From NCBI GenBank assembly GCA_029213105.1, contig JARGNS010000044.1, positions 2,920 to 13,406 of the forward strand: a stretch of DNA of 10,487 nucleotides, in the 5' to 3' direction. Each line of letters begins with the position of its first letter. Positions within the stretch are counted from its first letter, which is position 1. The notes under the pieces are model-generated. The model searched no databases. It was not told the origin of the DNA and worked only from the letters and a program-made list of their open reading frames with translations. The position numbers were made by a program, and so were the translations under genes. This document shows positions 1-7,369 of the stretch, in pieces. The stretch comes from Planctomycetota bacterium (lineage in GTDB: Bacteria > Planctomycetota > PLA2 > JAEUHO01).

Positions 1-327
1 GAGAATCCCGCGCCCGAGCGGGACTACGAAATCCGTCATACGGCTCACGAGTTCACCTCGCTGTGTCCGGTGACCGGGCACCCGGACTTCGCCACGCTGA
101 CCTTCCGGTACGTGCCCGACGCGATCTGCGTCGAGCTCAAGAGCATGAAGCTCTGGCTGCAGTCCTTCCGCAACGAGGGCATCTTCTACGAGGCCGTGAC
201 CAACAAGCTGCTCGACGATCTCGTGGCGGTGCTGCAGCCGCGGTTCATGGAGATCGTCGGGGAGTTCAGCGTCCGCGGCGGCATGTCGACGATCGTGACC
301 GCGTCCTACGACCGCAACGCGTCGTAG
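1..327 (+). CDS. queF: NADPH-dependent 7-cyano-7-deazaguanine (preQ0) reductase QueF, 5' end cut by window edge
   Basis: QueF reduces the nitrile of preQ0 to the amine preQ1 with NADPH, a cytosolic step of queuosine tRNA modification. The frame is open from base 1 and the visible part is the last 108 residues; the start codon lies outside the window. Seen in the sequence: the catalytic cysteine in SLCPVTG (residue 22 of the visible part), the general-acid aspartate in HPDFAT (29), the family signature ELKSMKLW (45-52) and the substrate-binding glutamate in FRNEG (59). The C-terminus VRGGMSTIVTASY is typical of the short, single-domain QueF type. The gene is convergent with moeA and the two stop regions overlap by 22 bases. 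No other queuosine gene is visible. Identification is firm; only the N-terminus is missing. Confidence 0.96.
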   Translation, partial: ENPAPERDYEIRHTAHEFTSLCPVTGHPDFATLTFRYVPDAICVELKSMKLWLQSFRNEGIFYEAVTNKLLDDLVAVLQPRFMEIVGEFSVRGGMSTIVTASYDRNAS

Positions 328-1541
328 AGGAAGACCTCGACCTCCGAGCCTTCGCGCCACCCCTCGTGGTCGCGCGGTACGAGCACGTAGCCGTCGGCCT
401 CCGTCGTGGATGACAGGATCGACGCCCCGCTCGTCATGACCGGGTCCACGCGGCCTGCTGTCAGGCGTACACGCACGTAGTCCACGCGGCCGAGCACGCT
501 CGCGATCTTGCGCGTGAGCGTGCCGTGGGCGCGCACGTAGGGCGAGGCGGCCACTCGCCCGCCCAGGCGACGTACGTGACGGCCGGCGAAGAGGTCGTAG
601 GCGCACAGGCACGAGACCGGATTGCCCGGCAGCAGGAAGGCCGCGCGCGTCCCGAGCAGGCCCATGCCGGCGGGGGCCGCGGGGCGCAGGCCCACGCCGT
701 GGAAGGCCAGCGTGCCGAGCTCGTGCAGGAGCCGCGGGGCGTGATCCTCCTCGCCCACGCTCGAGCCCCCGGTGACGAAGACGGTGTCGGCCTCGGCGCC
801 CTCGAGCGCCGCCCGGAGTGCGTCGGCCTCGTCGGGCACGTAGCGGATCTCGGCCCGGCCCCCGTCGCGCTCGATCAAGGCGCGCAGGGTCGGCCCGTTC
901 GCGTCCGCGATGCAGCTCGCGTCGGGCATCGTGCCGGGCGGCACCAGCTCGTCACCCGTGACGAGCACGAGCACCCGCGGCCGCTCGTGCACGACCAGGG
1001 CGCCCTGGCCGATCGAGCTGGCGACGCCGAGATCCTGGGGGCGCAGGACGCGCCCGGCGGGGAGCACGGTGGTTCCGGCGTGGATGTCCTCGCCGGGCTG
1101 GCCGACGTGGCGTCCGATGGCCGAGGGCGCACGCACGGAGAGCTGGTCACCCTCCTGGCGGCCGTCCTCCGCACGCAGCACGGTGTCGGCCCCGGCCGGC
1201 ACGGGGGCGCCGGTCATGATGCGGATGGCCTGCCCGCGCCCCACGACGCCGTCGTGGGGTGCTCCCGGCAGCGACGTCCCGACCACGGTCAGGGTGAGCG
1301 GATCCGTCTCGCCGGCGCCGAACGTGTCCTCGCCCTGCAGCGCCCAACCGTCCATGGCGGCGCGTGCGAAGGCGGGTACATCCACGCCGCTCACCAGGGC
1401 CGTGGCCAGCACGCGCCCACGCGCGTCGGCCAGGGGGACGGAGGCCGTGGCCTCCACGACGGGCAGGGCATCGACCCAGGCGACCACCTCGTCGACGTCG
1501 GCGCGCCGCTTGAAGCCGCGCATGCGCACATCGTGGAACAT
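306..1541 (-). CDS. moeA: Molybdopterin molybdotransferase MoeA
   Basis: MoeA inserts molybdate into adenylylated molybdopterin to give active molybdenum cofactor in the cytosol. The 411 residues are the usual family length. Visible motifs in order: RAAMDGWAL (61-68, with the conserved Asp64), RIMTGAPVPAGADTVL (107-122), GDELVPPG (196-203), the MoCF-fold loop TGGSSVGEEDH (257-267, with Asp266) and LPGNPVSCLCAYDLF (304-318). The C-terminal beta-barrel domain follows from about residue 335. The lysine-rich KPGKP stretch known from E. coli MoeA is replaced here by RPAAPAG (286-292). The ATG at 1541 lies 22 bases after the nuoEF stop and has a GAGGGG ribosome-binding stretch upstream; an alternative ATG at residue 7 is possible. 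It is probably the last gene of a four-gene minus-strand operon, and its stop lies inside queF. Next to a NuoF-type subunit it probably serves a molybdoenzyme, which is an inference. Confidence 0.95.
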   Translation of the reverse strand: MFHDVRMRGFKRRADVDEVVAWVDALPVVEATASVPLADARGRVLATALVSGVDVPAFARAAMDGWALQGEDTFGAGETDPLTLTVVGTSLPGAPHDGVVGRGQAIRIMTGAPVPAGADTVLRAEDGRQEGDQLSVRAPSAIGRHVGQPGEDIHAGTTVLPAGRVLRPQDLGVASSIGQGALVVHERPRVLVLVTGDELVPPGTMPDASCIADANGPTLRALIERDGGRAEIRYVPDEADALRAALEGAEADTVFVTGGSSVGEEDHAPRLLHELGTLAFHGVGLRPAAPAGMGLLGTRAAFLLPGNPVSCLCAYDLFAGRHVRRLGGRVAASPYVRAHGTLTRKIASVLGRVDYVRVRLTAGRVDPVMTSGASILSSTTEADGYVLVPRDHEGWREGSEVEVFLYDALRS

Positions 1542-1563
1542 CAGCGGCCCCTCGGGCCGGGGC

Positions 1564-3192
1564 TCATGCCCCGGTGTGCTTCGCGACGTCCTCGGGGAAG
1601 TGCTCGATGACGCTCGTCGCCGGGTTCAGGACGACCTGGCCGAGACCGCAGATCGACGTGAGCCGTAGCGCCTCGTCGAGTTCCGGGAAGAGGTCGAACT
1701 CCCCGCCTTCGCCTTGGCCGGCCAGGACGCGGTCGAGCAGCGTGACGGCCTTCTCGCTGCCGACACGGCAGGGCACGCACTTGCCGCAGGACTCGTTGCG
1801 GAAGAACCGTACGAGGTTGGCGGCGAGGTCGAGCATGTCGGTGCCGTCGGCGACGACGAACACGGAGCCGGAGCCGAGCATGCTGCCGGCCTTCTCCATG
1901 GCCGACCACTCGAGCGGCGTGTCGGCCTTGGCCCCGGGCAGGAAGGGCGCGCTGGCGCCGCCCGGGCAGAAGGCCTTCATCGTCTGGCCGCCCTGCATGC
2001 CGCCGGCGTGGTCGTCCACGAGGGAGCGCACCGTCGTGCCCATCGGGATGCAGTAGACGCCAGGCTTCTCGACGTGGCCGCAGATGGACACGAACTTCCA
2101 GCCGTCGCCGCCGTTCGTGCCGTGCGCGCGCCATGCTTCCGGGCCCTCGCGCACGAGCAACGGGACGTGGGAGAAGCTCTCCACGTTGTTCATCAACGTG
2201 GGCTTGCCATGGACGCCATGGGTCGTGGGGTAGGGGGGCTTGTTGCGCGGCTCGCCGCGCTTGCCCTCGAGCGCCTCGATGAGGGCCGTCTCCTCGCCGA
2301 GGATGTAGCCGCCGGGCGAGACGAACATCGACAGGTTCACGCCGATGGCCGTCGTGAGGCCCAGGGCCTGCACGCGTTCGATCTCGCGTGCGATGGCCTT
2401 GCCCTCGCGGGTGTACTCGTGGCGGATGTAGACGATGGCCTCGGTGCCGCCGATGACGAGCGCGGCGAGCAGCATGCCCTCGATCACGAGGTGCGGAAGC
2501 TCCTCGAGGATGACGCGGTCCTTGAAGGCGAACGGCTCGCTCTCGTCCGCGTTGCAGACGACGTACTTCTCGTCGCTCTCGACGTCGCGCACGAAGCGCC
2601 ACTTCATGCCCGTCGGGAAGCCGGCGCCACCCATGCCGCGCAGGGCACCGGCCTCGATGCGCTCCGGCAGGGTGCGGGCTGCTTCGCGGTCGGCGAGGTA
2701 CTGCTGCAGCACGCCGTAGTGCGCCTCCCGCGACGCGTACGGGTCGGTGGGCCAGGCGCGCGGCGTGTCGGTCGGCTCGTCGGCGGGGAGGGGCTTGGAG
2801 CCCTGGGCGGCGGCCACCACCTCGTCGGCGCTCCACAGGGGGAGGGGCACGTCGTCCACGCAGGCTGCCGGCGCGTGCTCGCAGCGCCCGAGGCAGGAGA
2901 CCTCCGTGAACTCGACGTCCGTCTCGCCGGCCAGGCCGGCCCGGATGGCCTCGCTGTAGGCGGCCCCGCCGGCAAGCCGGCAGGCCGCATCGCGGCACAC
3001 ATGGGCCGTGGCCCGCGGCGGCGGATCCCGGCGGAAGTGAGGGTAGAAGCTGGCGACCTCCTGCAGGCGGAAGAGCGGGATCGACGTCTCGTGGGAGAAC
3101 GTGCGCAGCACGTCATCGGAGAGCCAGCCGTGCTCGGCCTGCAGGTCGTGGAGCTGCTGGAGGAGGTTCATCGCGCGTGACGATACCACCAC
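1564..3192 (-). CDS. Fused NuoE-NuoF NADH dehydrogenase / diaphorase subunit
   Basis: This 542-residue protein joins a NuoE-like [2Fe-2S] thioredoxin-fold domain to a NuoF-like FMN/NAD-binding subunit. Such modules pass electrons between NAD(H) and a partner enzyme: complex I, NAD-linked formate dehydrogenase (FdsB type) or hydrogenase (HoxF type). The NuoE part spans about 8-125, with cluster cysteines C66, C71, C100 and C104. The NuoF part shows RGMGGAGFPTGMKW (185-198, NAD site), NADESEPFAFKDR (214-226), SPGGYILGEETALIEALEG (292-310, FMN site), KPTLMNNVE (330-338) and the N3-type [4Fe-4S] ligands C469, C472 and C475 (ESCGKCVPC) with C515. All expected cluster ligands are present. The start is uncertain: GTG at 3192 lies 15 bases after the upstream stop, but ATG at 3171 (residue 8) fits the NuoE family start better. 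No other complex I subunit lies in the window. With moeA next door, an NAD-linked molybdoenzyme such as formate dehydrogenase is the best guess. Confidence 0.93.
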   Translation of the reverse strand: MVVSSRAMNLLQQLHDLQAEHGWLSDDVLRTFSHETSIPLFRLQEVASFYPHFRRDPPPRATAHVCRDAACRLAGGAAYSEAIRAGLAGETDVEFTEVSCLGRCEHAPAACVDDVPLPLWSADEVVAAAQGSKPLPADEPTDTPRAWPTDPYASREAHYGVLQQYLADREAARTLPERIEAGALRGMGGAGFPTGMKWRFVRDVESDEKYVVCNADESEPFAFKDRVILEELPHLVIEGMLLAALVIGGTEAIVYIRHEYTREGKAIAREIERVQALGLTTAIGVNLSMFVSPGGYILGEETALIEALEGKRGEPRNKPPYPTTHGVHGKPTLMNNVESFSHVPLLVREGPEAWRAHGTNGGDGWKFVSICGHVEKPGVYCIPMGTTVRSLVDDHAGGMQGGQTMKAFCPGGASAPFLPGAKADTPLEWSAMEKAGSMLGSGSVFVVADGTDMLDLAANLVRFFRNESCGKCVPCRVGSEKAVTLLDRVLAGQGEGGEFDLFPELDEALRLTSICGLGQVVLNPATSVIEHFPEDVAKHTGA

Positions 3193-3207
3193 CGCGCCGT
3201 GGGGCGG

Positions 3208-4488
3208 CTATCGCCGTGCGCGCTCCGGATCGTCGGCCCGCAACTGCCCGATCTCGGCCATCCAGCCGCGGATGCGGCCCCGGTCCGCACCGCCGAACGT
3301 GAGCATGACGAGCTCCTCGACCAGGCGGCCTGTCTGCCTCAGGGTCACATGCTGGCCCCCGCCTGCGGCAGCGATCTGGGGGAAGTGCAGGACCGGCAGG
3401 TCGTCCGTGGAGACCGTGTGGACGACCACGGGCTTGTCGTAGAGGACGTCGTCGCGAGCCTTCGCCAGGAGTCGGAACAGGCCGCGGACGTCGCCCTCGT
3501 GGGGGGGCGCGTCGCCGACGACCACGATCACGCGGTATGCCCGCTGCGACCACCCCAGCCGGCCCTGCGCCAGGGCGAGCCGGACGCCCTTGTCCACGCC
3601 CTCCTCGAGGTCGGCGCCGCCGCCGGCTCCGACCTTGTCGAACGCCTTGCGGAGGATGGCCGGATCGCTGGTCAGCGTCGCGCGCAGGCGTGCGCCGTCG
3701 TCGTAGGTCACCAGGCCGGCGCGGAAGCGCGGCACGTAGGCGCGCAGCCTCTCGATCAGCCGTCGGGCCCCGACCTTCGCCGCGCCGATCACCCGCCCCA
3801 TGGAGCCGGTGTGGTCCATCACGATGCATAGCTCGAGCCCGTGCTTGCGCATGAGCTCGAGGCGGCCGTAGAAGCGGTCGTCAGACCGGCCCGTCTCCAC
3901 CGACGTGCTCTTCTTCGCCTTGGTCTTCGGCGCCCCGGCCTTCTGCTTGGCCGCCTCGGCGAGCAGCGCCCGCTGCTCCCGGCCGAGGGCCTCGCGCCCG
4001 CGCTTCCACCAGCCCGCATAGCGTTCGAGGTCGTCGCCGAGCTTCACGGGGGGGAGTGTGCGCAGCACCTCCTGCGCGTAGTCGGCCACCGTCGGGTGGG
4101 TGCAGCGTGCCCAGCGCAGGACGGCGTCCGCGAGCAGGGGGCCGCCCTCCATGACCAACTCCCGGCGCGGGCGGCCGCGGAGGGCCCCGAGCGCTCCGGC
4201 AGCGGCGTACGGATGGCTCTCCTTGGCGAGCATGCGGGCGGCCAGGTGGATCACGCCGTCCTCGCTGCGCTTGCGCAGATCGAATGCCGCGATCGAGCGG
4301 ACGGTCCAGTCGTCGTGGGCGAGCCAGGGCTTCAGCGGGCCGAGGGCCCCATCGACCGGCACGACCGGCGCCGCCGCCTGGGGGTCGGCGGCCCGCGCCG
4401 GGGGCGCGCCCAGGACGCCGCAGGCCGCCACCACGAGCAGCGCGAGGGCCGGCAGTCGAAGGTGGCGGGGTGTGTCCACGGGAGCCAT
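3208..4488 (-). CDS. Exported HEAT-repeat-like / von Willebrand factor A domain protein
   Basis: The 426-residue protein begins with a Sec-type signal sequence. It could be cut at ARA-AD (about residue 33-34), or at the VAAC lipobox-like sequence (Cys23) and lipid-anchored. A HEAT-like alpha-helical region follows (about 48-148), then a segment with paired tryptophans (YAGWWKRG, 157-164), a Lys/Ala-rich linker (175-197) and a vWA domain (about 216-400). The metal site (MIDAS) is visible as D225-H-T227-G-S229 (DxTxS, where DxSxS is commoner), with later acidic positions in TYDDG (261-265) and VVGDAPPH (323-330). vWA domains bind proteins or assemble complexes; no enzymatic role is implied. HEAT plus vWA secreted proteins of this style, with the GDAPPH motif, are common in Planctomycetes, as far as I know the family. 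No clear ribosome-binding site precedes the ATG. It lies 42 bases after the lipoprotein gene and 15 bases before nuoEF. The binding partner is unknown. Confidence 0.85.
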   Translation of the reverse strand: MAPVDTPRHLRLPALALLVVAACGVLGAPPARAADPQAAAPVVPVDGALGPLKPWLAHDDWTVRSIAAFDLRKRSEDGVIHLAARMLAKESHPYAAAGALGALRGRPRRELVMEGGPLLADAVLRWARCTHPTVADYAQEVLRTLPPVKLGDDLERYAGWWKRGREALGREQRALLAEAAKQKAGAPKTKAKKSTSVETGRSDDRFYGRLELMRKHGLELCIVMDHTGSMGRVIGAAKVGARRLIERLRAYVPRFRAGLVTYDDGARLRATLTSDPAILRKAFDKVGAGGGADLEEGVDKGVRLALAQGRLGWSQRAYRVIVVVGDAPPHEGDVRGLFRLLAKARDDVLYDKPVVVHTVSTDDLPVLHFPQIAAAGGGQHVTLRQTGRLVEELVMLTFGGADRGRIRGWMAEIGQLRADDPERARR

Positions 4489-4530
4489 TGTGCTTGAGAA
4501 CGTCGTGAGCGGGGCGCTGCCGTCCTGGGA

Positions 4531-5202
4531 TCAGTCCGCGAGGGGCTCGATGTCCAGGAAGAGGCTCCAGGTGAGGATCCGGTCCTCGGGCCCCATGGAC
4601 GCGGGGGGATGCAGCACGCTGCCCTGCTCGCGCCGGCGCAGGGTGACGGCGCCCTCGGCCAGATCGCTGAAGGCCAGGGTGAGCAGCTCGATCGTGCCCG
4701 GCATGGGGAGGTCCTCGTAGCGCCCGGGGGGCAGGGCGGCTACGGCCTGCACGGTGCCCTTGCCGGGGCGCGACCAGTTCGTGAAGCGCAGGTAGGTCAC
4801 CGACCGGTCGGAGAAGTGCAGGTGCATGCGGCGCACGTGCCGGTCGGAGCGTCCGGCGGCCTCGTCCTCGCGGCCGGGGCGGTCCTTGGCTTCGCCCTCG
4901 CCGGGCGCGCGCTGGCCCCATTGCACTTGCAGCGTCTGGCCGGCCGCAAGCTCGCGCCAGCCCGTGTCCTGTTCGAGCTGTTGGCTGCCCCGGTGGCGGA
5001 GCCGGACCCGCACGGGCGAGCGCACCCGGAGCGTCATGCCCATGCCGTCGTCGGGCAGGGCCTCGCGCACGAGCCGCCACTGCGGCGGCCCCGTCAGTTC
5101 CCGGAGGACGTCGGCCCCGCCTTCGTCATCGCGGGCTCCGCACGCCGCCGAGGCGAGGGCGAGCACGATCACGAGCGGCAGGCGAAGAAGCACAGCAGGC
5201 AT
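4531..5202 (-). CDS. Small hypothetical exported protein, probable lipoprotein
   Basis: I do not recognise the family. The 223-residue product starts with an N-terminal signal sequence (LRLPLVIVLALASAAC) ending at Cys21. The -3 residue is Ser, so the lipobox is imperfect but plausible, and Sec-type release is the alternative. The rest has no membrane segment. It holds a beta-rich stretch (about 55-98), a charged Gly/Glu/Arg/Asp linker (about 99-122) and a second beta-rich part (126-220) ending TWSLFLDIEPLAD. The start at 5202 was chosen because the signal peptide begins there and GGGAG lies 8 bases upstream. The same frame stays open up to an ATG at 5484, but that extension is Arg/Ala/Ser-rich and runs antisense to the transglutaminase gene. 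It is the first gene of the minus-strand operon and lies 79 bases from the divergent transglutaminase gene. It may work in the envelope with the vWA protein encoded next, by inference only. Confidence 0.7.
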   Translation of the reverse strand: MPAVLLRLPLVIVLALASAACGARDDEGGADVLRELTGPPQWRLVREALPDDGMGMTLRVRSPVRVRLRHRGSQQLEQDTGWRELAAGQTLQVQWGQRAPGEGEAKDRPGREDEAAGRSDRHVRRMHLHFSDRSVTYLRFTNWSRPGKGTVQAVAALPPGRYEDLPMPGTIELLTLAFSDLAEGAVTLRRREQGSVLHPPASMGPEDRILTWSLFLDIEPLAD

Positions 5203-5281
5203 GCAGAAGACTCCCGGTTGGCAGACGGCCCCCCGTCGCGGCTCACGGCGGGGGTAGGATCCGTTCCACGGAGGACAACGC
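5203..5281. promoter_or_regulatory. Divergent intergenic region with promoters and ribosome-binding sites for both gene sets
   Basis: These 79 bases must hold the start signals of both divergent gene sets unless promoters lie inside genes. A strong ribosome-binding site, GGAGG (5270-5274), sits 7 bases before the ATG at 5282 and supports that start. On the other strand GGGAG sits 8 bases before the ATG at 5202. TAGGAT (5255-5260) resembles a -10 box for the plus-strand genes, but I see no convincing -35 at the right distance, so promoter positions stay open. Confidence 0.5.
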
Positions 5282-7333
5282 ATGTCCCATGCCTTCATGC
5301 CCAATGCAAGCCCGCGTTCGCGCTCTCGGCACCGACCGCGGGCTCTCGCGACGGCCCTCGTGGCGGCCCTCGTGGCGGCGCTGGCGCTGCTGGGCGGGGC
5401 CCGGGCGTTCGCCGCCGACGAGGAGGCGCCCGACGCCATCCCGCGCAGCGAGAAATGGTACGAGCAGAGCCAGGACGGCAACAAGACGGGCTACATCCGC
5501 GTCGTCTGGTCGCCCTCGACCTGGAAGGGGCAGGCCACCGTCCACGACACCACGACGTTCGTGAACAGCTCGACGCGCAACATGGGCGGCATGCGCGACA
5601 CCTTCTCGGTGACCACGACGACGGACCTCGAGCGCGCCCTCGACGGCACCATGTGGTGGACGCGCACCCGGGTCGAGGAGCCCGAGCGGGTGACGCTCTC
5701 CGAGATCATGTGGACGGGCAAGGGCTACCGCTTCAGTTCCCACATCATCGGGCAAGAGGCCAATCGACAGGTCATCGAGGTTCCCCTTGAGAAGCCGGTC
5801 ATGACCGACGCCGAGTCGTTCCTCGGGACGCACATCCGCGCCGGCACCCTGAAGGCCGGGTCCACCTACGACCTGCGCGGCCTGGACCTGCGCAGCCGCG
5901 CGGCGCGCGTCAGCAAGCTCACGGTGCAGGGGCGGGTCACGATCGAGGACGAGAAGGGGGCCAAGCTCGAGACCTGGAAGGTCGTCGATCGCGACCCCGC
6001 GGCGGGCTCCGAGACGCTGATGTGGATGGACGACCAGGGCGTGCTCGTGCAGCTGCGCATCGGCACGGTCCTCATCGGCCGCACGACCCAGGCGAAGGCC
6101 GAGCAGATGCCGACGCGTCCGGCGGAGTATGCGATCACGGTGCCGGCCTCGCCGCGACTCGAGCGCATCTTCAGTGCGGACCGGACGGTCATCGACGTCC
6201 ATGTGCGTCCCGATGAGCATCGCAAGCTCCCCGAGTTCCCCACGAGTCCGTGGAGTCGCACGCTCGAGGTGATCGACCGGGGCGAGGATGGTTCGATCAT
6301 CCGCGCGGAGCTGACGCGCTACGACAACACGGACGTCAAGGCGACCATCCCCTTGGTTGCCGAGCGCTTCGCCCGCTGGCTCGAGCCGACGGCGCAGATG
6401 CAGGTCGCCGACCCGCTCGTGGTGAAGACGGTGCGCGACGTCATCGGCGAGGAAACCGATGCACGCGCCGCAGCCTACAAGCTCGCGCGCTTCGTCTTCA
6501 CGAAGCTCGAGAAGCAGAGCCTGCCCGTGGCGCAGGGCGACGCGGTGCAGATCCTCAAGGCGTGCCGCGGCGACTGCAGCGAGCATGGCTTGCTCTTCGT
6601 CACGCTCTGCCGCGCCGCAGGCATCCCCGCGCGCCGCTGCAGCGGCTTCGTCTGCATTGGCGGCATGTGGGGCGCGCACGCGTGGGCCGAGATCTGGACG
6701 GGCGCCTGGATCGGCGCCGATCCGACGACCGGCGAGATCGGCACGGGCGCACGCTACCTCTTCTACGGCTATCCCGATGAGCCGGAGAGCTATCCGGGCG
6801 TCGTCTCCAGTCGCGCGCGTGGCCGCATCCGGATCCTCACGAGGCGCATCGAAGAGGGCAAGGCGGCCTTCGACCTGGCCGATCCCTCCGGGCATCGCAT
6901 CTACGACCGCGAGGGGCGCCGCTACCTCCACGTGCTCGCCGGCCTGGAGGCGCGCGAGGTGCCCGCCGACTGGCGCGTCACGCTCAGCGACGATCGCGAG
7001 ATGCGCATCCGGGGGCCCGACTTCAGTGCGCAGCTCAAGGCCTCGGCCGACCAGGGCAGCGATCGCGAGGGCGTTCGGCGCTACTTCCCCGGCAAGGTGA
7101 CCACCTGGGCGGGAGCCCCGGCGATCATCCGCAAGACGGGCAGCGCCCGCATGATCCTGCTGTTCAGCCGTCGGCGCGTGATCCAGCTCTCCATCTCGGG
7201 GGGCAACGCCGAGGTGCTGACCCAGCTCGAGACGGTCCTCGCGCCCACCTTCGCCGTGCCGGCCCTGGCCTGGGACGCGGCCGAGGAGGCCGCCGCCCCG
7301 CCCGAGAAGAAGGCCGAGGACGCGAAGAAGTAA
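5282..7333 (+). CDS. Exported transglutaminase-like (cysteine protease fold) protein
   Basis: The 683-residue protein has a signal sequence: an Arg-rich n-region (11-20), a hydrophobic stretch (21-39) and a likely cleavage at AFA-AD (about 44-45). The mature N-terminal part (about 50-370) is beta-rich and unassigned. The transglutaminase-like domain spans about 380-500, with the full triad visible: Cys432 in RGDCSEHGLLF, His467 in GAHAWAEIW and Asp480 in GADPTTGEIG. A C-terminal domain (about 505-660) and a Glu/Lys/Ala-rich tail follow. Bacterial proteins of this superfamily act as peptidases, amidases or crosslinking enzymes in the periplasm or at the surface; the substrate here is unknown. 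The start is fixed by GGAGG 7 bases upstream and by the signal peptide. The histidine kinase gene begins 36 bases downstream, so the two are probably co-transcribed. Two 12-base tandem copies encode part of the signal peptide. Confidence 0.9.
   Translation: MSHAFMPNASPRSRSRHRPRALATALVAALVAALALLGGARAFAADEEAPDAIPRSEKWYEQSQDGNKTGYIRVVWSPSTWKGQATVHDTTTFVNSSTRNMGGMRDTFSVTTTTDLERALDGTMWWTRTRVEEPERVTLSEIMWTGKGYRFSSHIIGQEANRQVIEVPLEKPVMTDAESFLGTHIRAGTLKAGSTYDLRGLDLRSRAARVSKLTVQGRVTIEDEKGAKLETWKVVDRDPAAGSETLMWMDDQGVLVQLRIGTVLIGRTTQAKAEQMPTRPAEYAITVPASPRLERIFSADRTVIDVHVRPDEHRKLPEFPTSPWSRTLEVIDRGEDGSIIRAELTRYDNTDVKATIPLVAERFARWLEPTAQMQVADPLVVKTVRDVIGEETDARAAAYKLARFVFTKLEKQSLPVAQGDAVQILKACRGDCSEHGLLFVTLCRAAGIPARRCSGFVCIGGMWGAHAWAEIWTGAWIGADPTTGEIGTGARYLFYGYPDEPESYPGVVSSRARGRIRILTRRIEEGKAAFDLADPSGHRIYDREGRRYLHVLAGLEAREVPADWRVTLSDDREMRIRGPDFSAQLKASADQGSDREGVRRYFPGKVTTWAGAPAIIRKTGSARMILLFSRRRVIQLSISGGNAEVLTQLETVLAPTFAVPALAWDAAEEAAAPPEKKAEDAKK
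5354..5377 (+). repeat. Two-copy 12-bp tandem repeat inside the signal-peptide coding region
   Basis: The 12-mer GCCCTCGTGGCG occurs twice in a row (5354-5365 and 5366-5377), encoding ALVA-ALVA in the hydrophobic core of the transglutaminase-like protein's signal sequence. The copies are identical at DNA level and in frame, so a gain or loss would change the core length by four residues without a frameshift. Confidence 0.8.
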
Positions 7334-7369
7334 GGCTGCGGCCTCGGGTGGTCGAAAGGGGAGCGGACC

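Noticed and set aside
1714..3180. Long plus-strand open frames opposite nuoEF, and similar ones opposite moeA (525-1610), the vWA gene (3199-4497) and the lipoprotein gene (4609-5790)
   Set aside because: All are in register with the real genes on the other strand and have low-complexity products without motifs.
3208..4488. vWA protein as a MoxR-associated chaperone for the molybdoenzyme
   Set aside because: It carries a signal sequence and no MoxR-type AAA+ gene is adjacent, so a cytosolic metal-insertion role is not supported.
5203..5484. N-terminal extension of the small lipoprotein gene to an ATG at 5484
   Set aside because: The extra 94 residues are Arg/Ala/Ser-rich, lie antisense to the transglutaminase start, and would bury the signal peptide. 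The ATG at 5202 has a good ribosome-binding site.
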